A DNA stretch of 64,000 nt from Acheta domesticus (lineage: Eukaryota; Arthropoda; Insecta; Orthoptera; Gryllidae): positions 180,142,739 to 180,206,738 of the forward strand of contig JAHLJT010009419.1 of NCBI GenBank assembly GCA_031308135.1, given 5' to 3'. Position 1 is the stretch's first letter; each line of letters begins with the position of its first letter. The notes under the pieces were generated by a model, which saw only the letters and a list, made by a program, of their open reading frames with translations, ran no database searches and was not told where the DNA came from. Made by a program: the position numbers and the translations under genes. Below, in pieces: positions 46,926 to 58,100 of this stretch.

Positions 46926-48925
46926 CTCCTTCTTCATCTCCCAACATTTCTCCTGGTGATCGCACATAGTCCAAAGTCTCTTTGTGAAGTTTGCCATTGT
47001 ACGTCAGGGTATAGTGGGAGTACGAGCTATACGAATTTTATTTTAATATTTCGACCACGAATCGTATTTTAATATTTCTACATTTTCTACAAGATTGAAG
47101 ATATCTGATTCTTAACGTATGACCTCGTTTCTTTGATGGTCTCTTAAAGTAAAACCAGCAACACTTGTTGAGAACTTCAATTTACACGTTACAATTTTCT
47201 TTCAATCTGTTCTATTTACAGATAAGTTTTTGCTGCCTTATGCTATTAAGGAACAGCCAATTATTGATAGAATTTTAACTGGCTCTGTCTTTCTGTCTTA
47301 TTTGTTATAGTTGTTTCACACATTCATTAGGATCTACGTAATTTCATATCACAGTGATATAAATATGACACATTGCAACCTAAATAGTTAAAGCAAGTTA
47401 CCTATTCTATAATTTAATATTCAAGAACTATTTTGTATCGGGCATGATACGAACCTAAAAATGTCATGTTATTTTTAAAGCTACGCAAATTAATAGAGAG
47501 CACCACTATTACCATGTGTGTAAATATTAATATATTGGACTTAATTAGAATATTTCGTTAAATACCAAAAAATACAATAATTAATAAGTGAATATTATTG
47601 TCATTTCCAACTTGGCGAGGAAAGACACTGCATGCATTAAAGCAATGGAAATACCGTGTTTATAAAGTTACTTATGATATCAATTAATTAATATATTTAT
47701 GGTAATTGCTATTAGTATGTCAATTTGAATAAAAAAATAAGTAATTGATGATTTTCAAACTTATATCCCCGCAATAGGTGGAGGAACGAATTTTACATTT
47801 CTATTACCTCCCTTTCCTTAACAGGTGACCATATTGGCGGTTTTAATTGGCCTTCCAGTTAATAAAAAGAACAATAGGGTGATCAGGAAAGGTGATTTAT
47901 GTTAGATATAATCTTAAGTAAGATATTTTTCAGAGTGGTTAGATCCGCATCACCATCACATGGTTATGGCAGCCATCAGAGAGCAAAACAGTCCTTTCAA
48001 ATACTCCTGCCCCACACAATGCACACTACTTGCTCAAGAATTGCTATCAGCAACGAAACACCTATTAATGATCACTCCTTTGCTGATATTTCTTTAGTTT
48101 ACATTGCAGATCACAAATATAGATAATAAAAATAACATCCTCATAGAATGCATTTAGGTTAGTTCTCTGTCTTTTTACTTAACCCACCACCACACGCATG
48201 TCCGTGAACAATAGACTGGAAATCGGACCTATTGTTTGTGCATTGTTGATATTTCTGGGCATTTAACAGTCAGAAATTACTAAATTTACGCCAGGAAATG
48301 TCTGTTAAAAATGTGGACTATCACTCCACATACGTACTTTCTCGAGTTTTCATTTTGTGTCTACGATAAAAAGCTAAGACAGTTCCTTATTTCTACGCTT
48401 CTGGGGTGAAATGAACGGCATTATGCAATTTTTCTTCTTTAAGAATAAATATCACACTAAACATTACTTGTAAAAAACATTACTATAAAAAACGCATATT
48501 GCGCGATGTTCAACTTCAAATCCAAGAAGCTAGTGAAACAATGGATGTTGTGAGAAAGACCGCATGTCAACTGTCGAACAGCTGTCACACGTGTCGTCAT
48601 TACAAAGATTTTCATTAACCATTTCGCAAGGCGCTTGCTGACGGAAAGGCGGGCTAGCATTGTTGAATTTACGCATCACGAGATAAGAAAACAAGTGACT
48701 TTCCGCCTCGTGGGTCCACGAACTCTCAGTTCACGCGGGTGTTGTGCTACAGTCAAGGGCGCGGGTTCTGTAGGGTTAATTAAAATACATAAAGGTAGTT
48801 TGACTCGTAAAGACAGAAGATCTCGAACCAATTGAACGGGTTGTGAAGCTTCCTTCGTGACATGAGCAAGTTTCTTGGTGCAGTATTGAAAGAGCGCAGG
48901 CTACGATTGGTGCCAGCGATCCCAT
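46926..48925. other. AT-rich non-coding stretch
   Basis: No recognised gene, repeat or regulatory motif. Confidence 0.45.
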
Positions 48926-49490
48926 GACTGATTGATTGATTGATTAGTAATTCCGGGAGTATCAACTGCTAAGGTCACTAGTACGTTGGTGTAGTGCATG
49001 TTTGTTTCCTCTGGAGGTGGCGGTTATCTTTCCCCACAGGATGGCAAGATCCGGCGCCGATCTACCGTCGGCTGACGGGGTTTTTGCCAACCGGGTATCT
49101 CCCACCAGCGGGGCACCGTCCCAGCCGGGACAGGTTCTAAGCTCCCGACCGGTCTCCTTCCATGTGTGGTAGTGTTGTGAATGTCTGTGTGTGTAAGTAA
49201 GGTGTAAGGATAGGACAAGAAAGAGGAAAGAAAGATCGCGCGCGGTCCGTGGCTCGTTTGTTAGGATACTGCTCGGAAATTTGCCTGGTGTTGATCGGAG
49301 AAACCACGGAAAACTACCGATCAGAGCTGCCGGCCGCTAGAATTCTCGTCCGGACAATGACAGAAATCGACCTAGCTGACGAGCTAGTGTCGAAAATCCT
49401 GCCGCCGTCGGGACTCGAACCTCCTTACCTCCCGGTCAGTGGCACTGCAGTGACATCAACTGAGGCCCTAAGCCATCTCTCCCGATCCAG
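48926..49490 (-). mobile_element. SINE-A, best preserved copy with tRNA-like head and (ATCA)n tail
   Basis: On the minus strand the element starts near 49490 with a tRNA-like head: A-box-like TGGCTTAGGGCC (49464-49475) and a perfect B box GGTTCGAGTCCC (49410-49421). The body includes CGGCAGGATTTTCGACACTA, GGACGAGAATTCTAGCGGCC and CGCGCGATCTTTCTTTCC. It continues with GGAGATACCCGGTTGGC and CGGCGCCGGATCTTGCC. It ends in four AATC units (48926-48947), a typical short-repeat tail. The total of about 565 bp is long for a SINE. The 74-bp head would not fold as a functional tRNA. It serves as the reference for the other copies in this window. Confidence 0.75.
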
Positions 49491-49499
49491 TTATTCCAT

Positions 49500-50340
49500 T
49501 GTTGCATCAATGGAACACATAAACACAAAATATGGAGAATTTAATTGCACACAAATATAGGTTGTATCTTGAAGTACACGGCGTATTTCAACCAGTGTTA
49601 CAATTTGTACTTTATTTCAAGTTGGAGTAAAATGTAAACGCTTCCACCAAGTTCTCAGTAAACATTTTATTGAAACGAAAACTGAAAAAAATAAACTTCA
49701 TTTTTAATTTCCACTTTACATAATTTTCTTCATTTTACATTTTCATTCAAAAATTAGGTTCATATAATTTTTCTTAAAGATCTGCATGTTTAATTTTCTG
49801 CTTGCTTGTAGACCATTCAAGAACTTCAGGACCTACGAACTCGCAGGGCGTGCTTGTTGAAGGTTGTAGTGGTGAAAGGAGATGGAAGTAATGATGGTCC
49901 TTGTAACAATCTACAACGCAACTTCCTCGTCTCCTGCCAAGCCAGTGTCCTCTAAATAGAGCGACGTTTTGCTCTGTAAGAAATGTTTCACAATTTTCAG
50001 CAAATAAATACCTTCGGATAACTCCGGTTTCGAGGGATGAATCTATCTCTTTGATGCTTCCACAAATCTATTCTTTTCTTCCTCCTACATTAGATATTAA
50101 TTTTATTCTTAAGACATACAAATGATAAATGGCTAATTATTCCTTTTGACATGATAACATGTTAGTATGACATGTTAACATGTTCGCATTGCCCATTATC
50201 AAGTTATCGATTACAATTTGAATGTTTACCTATTTTACGGCAATAGTTAATCATTTTTTAGTTGATTTATTTTAAAACAGATCAAACAATGGTTATGTAC
50301 TCGTGTATACATAATCAACGCACTTAAAACATTATTTTTT
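49500..50340. other. AT-rich non-coding stretch
   Basis: No feature recognised. Confidence 0.45.
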
Positions 50341-50347
50341 GAAAATA

Positions 50348-50494
50348 CCATTACAAATACTCTACAACACTTTGCCAGAAGACATTAAACGATTAAATTC
50401 AATAGAAAAGTTTAAGTCCCAAGTAAAATCTTTTATGCTGCATAACTGTTTCTATACAATTCGAGACTATACCGAGCATCAAAAAGGAAAGTAG
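50348..50494 (+). pseudogene. LINE reverse-transcriptase C-terminal fragment
   Basis: The frame from 50348 to the TAG at 50492-50494 (48 codons) reads LYNTLPEDIKRLNSIEKFKS, then SFMLHNCFYTIRDY. This matches the YN-x-LP-x-x-(I/L)K...FK...(L/M)L...FY pattern that closes many non-LTR retrotransposon polyproteins. Nothing recognisable precedes it within the frame, so it is a severely 5'-truncated copy. A short exon of a retroposon-derived gene cannot be excluded but is less likely. Confidence 0.6.
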
Positions 50495-50826
50495 AATTAA
50501 TTTTAACAATGATAGTTAATGTAATTATTTATCAATTGGACTGTATACTTCTAAAGAACCTGTAACAAGTATTGTACCACAGTTTCTGGGTTGTTGGCCC
50601 TCATCTCGATCAGGTTTTTCGTCCAGTTTCCCTGATCCTTGAGCAAATGCTGAGATGGTCCCTTGTTTTGCTTCTGGACATAAATGTAACTTCATTATTT
50701 GTGCACGTCTTCTGAAATTCAGTGGGAAATATAGTTATTCAAATTATCGTTTTTCATATTATCGCGGCAAAAAGTATTATTCTTTCATGAAGAACATGAG
50801 GGTTCAGGGCAGGAATTTATAGCTAA

Positions 50827-51049
50827 TTTACCTTTGAAAATATATTTTATTATATAGGAGCGAATATTTTGTCAACAAAACTCGAAAAAAAACCTCTCTT
50901 TTCTGTATTCAAAATTCGACTAGAATATGGTTCAGGATAGAGACCACAGAATTATGAAAACGTGCACAAAATTCACTTCTCCCCATAGCTCGTCATACGC
51001 AGTTTTTAACTGTTTTTGACGTAAATAAATAAATAAATAAATAAATAAA
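50827..51049 (+). repeat. Dispersed repeat D, copy 2 with (TAAA)n tail
   Basis: Closely similar to 44466-44690 over the whole length. It ends in about seven AAAT units (51018-51049). The parallel tails support retroposition. Confidence 0.78.
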
Positions 51050-51970
51050 TTATATCTTTCTTCCACAATGATTCCAAAATATTGAAGTATCGTGGTCTAG
51101 CCAAATTCCCGAATTGCATTGGGCAACAGGGTGTCATTAAGAGGTGCCTTTTTTTCCGAATGTCTGATACCCATCAAAAGGCCATCTATGAAAGACCCAA
51201 TTTACAGAACAGCTCATGCTCTAACAGCTTCTAGCGGATTGGTTGTTGCGTTGCAGGTTGCGGACGGAAAATCAGTCCTTAATTATGCCATTATCGTTTA
51301 TCGGATTTAATGTTAACACTTTTAGAATAAATTCATCAATTAGAAAATTGAAGATGGAAATTTATTTGAAAGTTGTAGTGATTTCTTTTTCAATAGTTTT
51401 AAGATATTATTTCGTTATTGTTATTTCTTACTCATTGCTTGTTTGTAACTCTTTAGTTATTATTAAAAAGGAAGTTTTGAGAAAATTATATTTCATTGTA
51501 GTACACAGAAACAACGAAAATAATTTGAAATTATGCATTTGCAAGTGATTTCTTTGCATGCAAATATTATTTATTTCACGGTAAAATTGAACCTGTTTCT
51601 CAAATCACTTTCATTAATAATTCAGGATTAAATTGGTCTTTACTATATTCCTCAGTTTAAGCCTTTCCGGACATACTCTAACAAATGCTTAGGAATATAG
51701 ATGGGATGATAATGATATGAATAATGATGGAGCAATGTCAGAGGTAGATGGAGAGAACCCCGCAAAACATGCAGCGCACCCACTTTATCTATCACAATTT
51801 CCATATGGAGCGTCCGAGGGTTGAACTCTTGCACCCAGAGTTGGAAACATTACATCACAGGCCGCCTAATTTCAGTGTCTCAGAAAATATGTCAATTATC
51901 TTTCATTGAATCCGGCATATTCCCAGGATTCAATGAAAGTTAATTGATAATCGATAAATGACAATGTCAA
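51050..51970. other. AT-rich non-coding stretch
   Basis: No supported gene. A possible B-box-like GAGTTCAACCC (complement, about 51817-51827) is too weak to call. Confidence 0.4.
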
Positions 51971-51973
51971 TAC

Positions 51974-52317
51974 CAATACGGGAGCGAATGCTGGGTTTTG
52001 AAACAAAGAGAAATGAGCAGAATACAGGCATCAAAGATGAAGTTTCTGAGATCCATAAAAGGTTGTACGAAAGCTGATCACAAAAGAAATCAAGATATTC
52101 GAAAACAGTTAAAAGTTGTATTAGTCATCGATCAAATCCAAAAGTACAAAAGAAATTGAACCCAACATCTATACAGAATGGAGAGGCAGCGCCTTCTTCA
52201 AAAGGCATGGAAATATCGGCCTCTTGGAAAACGAGATCCCGGGAGACCAAGAAAACTGTGGGCCATCGAACCGGAACAGGCCGTTGGGCCTAGACCGTGA
52301 AGATGATGATGATGATC
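51974..52317 (+). pseudogene. LINE 3' fragment with in-frame stop and (GAT)n tail
   Basis: One frame from 51974 reads QYGSECWVLKQREMSRIQAS, continues KFLRSIKGCTKADHKRNQDI, and ends with WKYRPLGKRDPGRPRKLWAI and EPEQAVGPRP before the stop at 52298-52300. The order (Y)GSE-x-W, F-LR-x-x-x-G, then G-(K/R)RD-x-GRPRK-x-W is the familiar C-terminus of a widespread arthropod endonuclease/reverse-transcriptase LINE group. A TGA at 52157-52159 interrupts it where the family normally has tryptophan. The (GAT)n run at 52301-52317 is the 3' tail. It is 5' truncated and inactive. Confidence 0.75.
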
Positions 52318-53079
52318 TTTCATTGAATAGTGCGGTTTGTTTCCCAACTCATTTCCCTTATACGTAAATGCCGATGGTGTACTTTTTGCTATCTTCATTT
52401 CAAAAAAGCAAATGAAACAATGCTTTATGGCGGAAGCATGAGGATCTCGGAGTCATGCCTTCATAAATATCGTGTCGACAAAATACATATTACTTTTCAA
52501 AAAGGAAGGAACGTATACAGTTTTAGTGACTTCTTCAATATAATTTGTAAGAGTGCGCAAATCCTATGGAACATACTTGAATAGTTGCGCCCGTGACATA
52601 CCGCCTACCTTCCGTATACGGTTCTTCTCTACTCATAACGAATTCAGGTGCACTAACAGTACACAACGAAAACGCGAAAAGAAGCTCACACGAAAAGTTG
52701 ACTCATTTGCTGACCTAATTCGAGTCTATTAGAATAACTTAGCGAAATGCAACTTATGTGGCGCATTAGGTCATGAGAGTTTCTCACGTCTTCCTGAACT
52801 CTTCTTTTTGACGAGATGTCATGCATATCTCAAATTATACAAGCTAAGAAGTGTGATTATTATTTGGAACGTGGTCTACATAATACGTCTGAGAATAGCT
52901 ACGGAAAAGAAGAAAGACTCAAATGATCATTTGAAACCTTCACATCAAAAGAATGGCGTGGGAGTCCTCCATAAATAGTACACGGTTGTTTTGATTTTTT
53001 AAATTTTCTTTCTAAATGAAACAAGCAACTAGAATTGACTTTCTCACGTTTATAACTGCCAGATATTACGCTTACACGT
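52318..53079. other. AT-rich non-coding stretch
   Basis: No feature recognised. Confidence 0.45.
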
Positions 53080-53265
53080 CGGATTGTGGGATTTTCCCCA
53101 AACGGGTATCCCCCAACAGTGAGGCGCCGCCTCAGCCTGGGCAAGCTCCAAGTTCTCGTCTGGACCCCCCCACACACACAAGTGTATTAGTGTAATGGGT
53201 GTAAGTGTAAATGTCTATAAATAAGGGGTCAATATAGGACAAGGAAGAGAAAGCAAAACCCTGCA
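53080..53265 (-). mobile_element. SINE-A fragment
   Basis: CACGTCGGATTGTGGGATTT, CCCAAACGGGTATCCCCCAA and GGCGCCGCCTCAGCCTGGGC, then the GTGTAAGTGTAAATGTCTAT and AGGACAAGGAAGAGAAAGCA region, match the middle of SINE-A. Both ends are missing. Confidence 0.6.
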
Positions 53266-53900
53266 TTGATGTCTGCCGTGTACATGAACCTTCTCGTTGA
53301 CAGCAATGACAATATTTAGGTTTTTGCCTTTATTGTTCGCTTCACAATGGTCATTGCTATTATCTATGCTAATGTTCATTACCATTAAAAGCCATTACTT
53401 AATATTTTCATTGTCAGTAAGTGGGTTCTCTGTCAAATACCGGTAAAATTTAAGTTATCAATCAGGGGAGCGTTGTCAGAAATGTCACCCATGTAATTTC
53501 CTTACATGTGATTTCCCCCCATTCTTATTTCTACTTACATTACATGTTCATTGACAAAATTGATCATTTTTTACCCCCTATAGAACCTAGATGTTGGTAA
53601 CGTTTGTTCCGAACCAACCTGGATAGCAACGGTTCATGATTACACGAAATGAAACTCGATTTCACATATAATTAAAAATTGCTTAAATATTGCTATGCAA
53701 TTATTAAGTAATTGATTCTTAAATAAATTCATAAAAAATTTCAGATGAAATAAGTGATCCAGTAAGTTTATGTGGAATTTGCAGTAAATAAAACGAGGCG
53801 CATGATTGAAGGAGATACACTTGCTTCCCTTTCATCTCATTCCTGTAAAGATCCTCCATTATTTCATTTCATTTATTCACTCTCTTGCATATATAGGCCT
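53266..53900. other. AT-rich non-coding stretch
   Basis: No feature recognised. Confidence 0.45.
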
Positions 53901-53901
<1 letters not shown>

Positions 53902-53938
<37 letters not shown>

Positions 53939-53940
53939 TC

Positions 53941-53980
<40 letters not shown>
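53902..53980 (+). repeat. (CT)n microsatellite
   Basis: About 38 CT units with two CCC interruptions. The Leu/Ser-rich frames here are repeat artefacts. Confidence 0.96.
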
Positions 53981-53985
<5 letters not shown>

Positions 53986-54671
53986 TTATTCTTTCACTAT
54001 ACCACTGTTCAAACTAAGGTTTGCCTGACTCTGAACAGAATAAAAATCATGCTTCTCTCGGCAATATTTTGGTTCTGTTGGAGCACTCCCACTTTACTAG
54101 ACTTTACTTTTAGTATCTACAAACTTCTCGAGAACTTTGTGTATCTGAATATGTACGATACATATTAGAGTTTAAGCTTAGAGCAAGGTTACGTAAAGAA
54201 ACAAATACAAGAAAGGAGGAGTTCCTGGAGCTGTTAAGTTCGGATGCATACAGGAATACCGCGTGTTGACGTGAACGGGAAATTACTGTCTGCATTTCAA
54301 CTACTCCGGTGTAAACTGCTTCTAACCTTTGTTCAATTTTATAGCTTTACTTGTTAAACATATATTTCAATTTTTAATGCTTTAATTGATACTTCCCCTC
54401 TATTAGCCTTACCGTGTCATTTACTTAATGTTTTAATGGTTAATTGATTATTTCGTTTTTTCTGGGTGCGTGAGTTCTTATTGTCATTCGTCTCCTAAAT
54501 GCACTTCATGATTCGATCCGTAGCAATGTTATCCACCACCACAACGGGAGAACGGTATTCCATGTTATATGATAGATAAAACGAAAGGAATGTAAAACTC
54601 TGTGTACTTATATTCGATACATTTCACCAACTACGGTACAGTTCTAACTAATGAAATCAAATAGGTGATTC
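53981..54671. other. AT-rich non-coding stretch left of the retrotransposon
   Basis: No feature recognised. The retrotransposon's target site begins at 54672. Confidence 0.45.
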
Positions 54672-54676
54672 CTTTC

Positions 54677-55187
54677 TGTAGTGATTGCGGGATCAGGTTT
54701 AGTCAAAAACATAAGTCTAAAAATACTTTTAATGTTTCACTTCACATCTCAACAAAAAGAAACACAACCAAAATTGTTCTCAGGGCAGCGTCCTTGCCCC
54801 AATGCTAAACTTGATAAGCCGGCGGCATAGGCAGCCGACTGACTTGCTGATAACGGCTGTTATCTCGGGCGGTTGCAGTGGTGCGTCGTGGCTGCGGTAG
54901 TAGCAGCCGCGGAACCCTTGACAGACGGGAGCAATGTCCTGCGGGAGGTACCGCCTGCGAACCCGCGTTCCGTCCAGGAGCCGTGTCTCCCGGGTCGATC
55001 CTTCTCGGCACTCGTACACGTATGTCGCGCTGGGTAGAGAGTTCATTCGTAACAGGGCGCGTCGCTGCCGATTCGGGGTTTTATCCCCTCGCCGCCTGGT
55101 GAGGGGAGGGGAAGGGGTTGTGCCCCTCCACTAGCGGAGCGGTGGAGCGTCACCCCAAGCTGCTCCTCTGATTGGGGGGATACCACA
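54677..55187 (-). repeat. 3' LTR
   Basis: 511 bp, with plus-strand ends TGTAGTG and ATACCACA. It is identical by eye to 59378-59888 at a constant offset of 4701. The first 145 bases (minus-strand sense, 55187-55043) also encode the last 48 residues of gag-pol. An ATTAAA-type polyadenylation signal lies near the far end (complement of 54731-54737). Confidence 0.95.
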
Positions 55188-58100
55188 TTCCTCCCCGCTT
55201 TATTGTGGGCATATGGGTGCCCACGATTGCGCCGTGACCGCCGCGGAGCTGGACCTGGTGAGGCGTCTCTGCTGCTAGGTTCTGAGAATAACTCAGCCTC
55301 TGGTCGCACCCCCGCTCCTGTTGCGTCACCTGGCGAAGTTACCGACTGAGCTGGTGCCTCGTGCGTGACGGCTGGCTCTGTCTTGTGCATTGTGGCTGGC
55401 TGAAAATAAAAAGGAATATTACTTCTTTGCGGTGTGTCGTCCACTCTATGTGTATTCCACCGTTTTGTTATCTGATTTTCATGCCTCCTTGTCATACCAT
55501 TTTCTGATTGTACCAGATACATTTTATAGCCTATACTCTCTCTAATTATTGCTGGAATCCATTTTGGGTATACTTTGAATGATTTTATGTACACTTTATC
55601 CCCAACTTGAAACTTGGTATTCTCAATACGTTTCGGGCGTTTGGTGGGTACTAATAACGCTAGTAATGTTCTTGGCTGCCTCCCATGAAGTGTTTCCGCT
55701 GGACTTTTCTTTTCTTGCCCTATCGGAGTTGCTCTGTATGTTACTAGTAGCTGCTGTAACGCTTTGTCTTTAGGAACTCCATCAGCCATTGCTTTGATCA
55801 TTGTACTTTTGAATGTGCGTACAAATCTCTCTGCTCCCCCGTTTGACTGTGGGTGGAACGGCGCCGTTCTAAGATGCTGAATGCCATTCTCTTTGCAAAA
55901 TTTTTCAAATAAGTGTGACGTAAATTGTGCCCCATTATCTGATACTAACAGTTGCGGTAATCCTTCTATTACAAACACCTTCGTTAGCAGTTGAATTGTT
56001 GCTTCTGTGGTTGTTGTCCGCGTTTCACACACGTATGGATACTGTGAGAATGCATCCGTAACCACGAGCCACATTGACTCAAAAAACGGCCCTGCGTAAT
56101 CAATATGTACCCGCTCCCATGGTTTCTCGGCTTTTGGCCAGCCCGAAAAATGCTTCGGTGGGCTTGCCTGGTTCTGTCTACATATATGGCAACTACGTAT
56201 CAAGTTTTCTATATCTTTTGACATTCCCGGCCAATACACATATCTTCTGGCAATAGTTTTTGTCCTAGTAATACCCCAATGTCCAACATGCAATAACTTT
56301 AACACTTCCGCTTGCAGCGTTTTAGGAATTACAACTCTTACATTATCTTCGCAAGTGTATAGTAATACCCCTTCTTGCATTGATAACTCGTTTTTCTTTA
56401 ACAAAAATTGATTTAACTCTTCTGAACTATGTTTTAACTTTCTTGTTGGCCAACCTTTATTCAAATAACCACTTACTTGTATTAGTAGTTTGTCTTTCCT
56501 GGTTACTTGCGCTATCCTTTTTGCATCCAGCGGCAGTCGCAACAGTGTGTCGCTGTTCTCGAGATCGATGTGGGCGCAAACTTCCTCCAATTGGTCAAAT
56601 GACTCGTCTGGTCCTGCCGGCAGCCTCGACAGCGCGTCCGCGTTGCCATGATGTGATGTTGACCTGTAAATTATCTCAAAATCATAGTCAGACAGAAAAA
56701 TTGCCCATCTTTTAAGTTTCTTCCCAGTTCTCTCCGAAATACCTTTCCTTGGACTGAACAATGACGTAAGTGGTTTATGGTCTGTAATGAGCGTAAATTT
56801 CGCCCCATATAGGTATTGATGGAATTTCTTTACCCCATAAATTATTGATAACGCTTCTCTTTCTATTTGCCCATAATTCCTCTGTGAATTACTTAACGTT
56901 TTCGATGCGAATGCGATTGGTACCTCAACGCCATCTGGCGTAATTGTTGATATCACCGCACCAATACCCGTTTCAGATGCATCAGTCGCCAGCAGTAGCG
57001 GTTGCCCTGGCGAATAGTGCGTCAATGTCGTTGCCTTGACTAATTGCCGCTTAAAATTCTGAAACGCATTTTCACATTTTGTTGACCATATGAACTTAAC
57101 ATTTTTCTTCCGTAATTGGTCTAATGGTGCTGTGATCATTGCTCTATTCTTAATAAATTTCGAGTAATAAGCTACTTTACCTAAGAATGAACTGAGTTGT
57201 TTCACGTCTTGAGGTGCTGGCATTCTTGTAATCGCTTCAATGTTTTCTTTTGTCGGTCGGACTCCCTGTTTGTCTACTATGTGACCTAAATAATTTATAG
57301 AAGTCTTAAAAAATTCACATTTCTTCAAATTGCATCTGAGTCCATTATCTTTTAACAATTGCAACAGCCTCCGCAAATTTTGCTTGTGGACCTCTTCCGT
57401 TTTGCCTGTAACAATGATATCATCCAAAAAATTAGCACAATTTGGCACTTTCTCTGTAATTTGTTGCAGAAACCTTTGAAATATCGCTGGCGAGCTGGCA
57501 ATGCCATATGGGAGTCTTTGAAATTGATATAATCCATTATTCGTATTAATCACCATAATTTCTTTTGACTGTTCATCTAACTCCAACTGTAGATAAGCTT
57601 CTGACAGATCTATTTTCGTGAAATATTCACCTTGTAATTTGGAAAATATTTCTTCAGGTTTAGGCATAGGATAGTGATCTATCAACATTTGTGGGTTTAA
57701 TGTTACTTTAAAATCCCCACACAGTCTTAATTTACCATTTGGTTTTTTTATAATTACCAATGGTGTGGCCCACTCTGAAGCGTTGACTGGTTTGAGCACT
57801 CCTTCATCTACCCAACGTTGTAATTCTTCTTTTACTTGCTCTTGTAAATTAAATGGTACTGGTCTTGCTTTGCAAAATTTCGGTTGGCAGTTTTCTTTCA
57901 TTGTTATGTGAGCTTTATAATTTGTGCAATGCCCTAATCCTTCTGCAAAAACTTCCGGAAATTCGTGACAGATGTCCTCCATCTCTTCATATTTATTTAA
58001 ATTCTGTACTGACATAACATTATCTTCTAGCGTAAAACCAAAAGCGTTTATACCTTCCATCCCAAATATATTTTGCACGTCATGTCTGTTCACTACCACA

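Noticed and set aside
53772..54168. Leu/Ser-rich frames
   Set aside because: Translation of the (CT)n microsatellite.
54780..55046. 88-codon frame present in both LTRs
   Set aside because: Duplicated only because the LTRs are identical. It overlaps the gag-pol stop and has no similarity or upstream signal that would make it an accessory gene.
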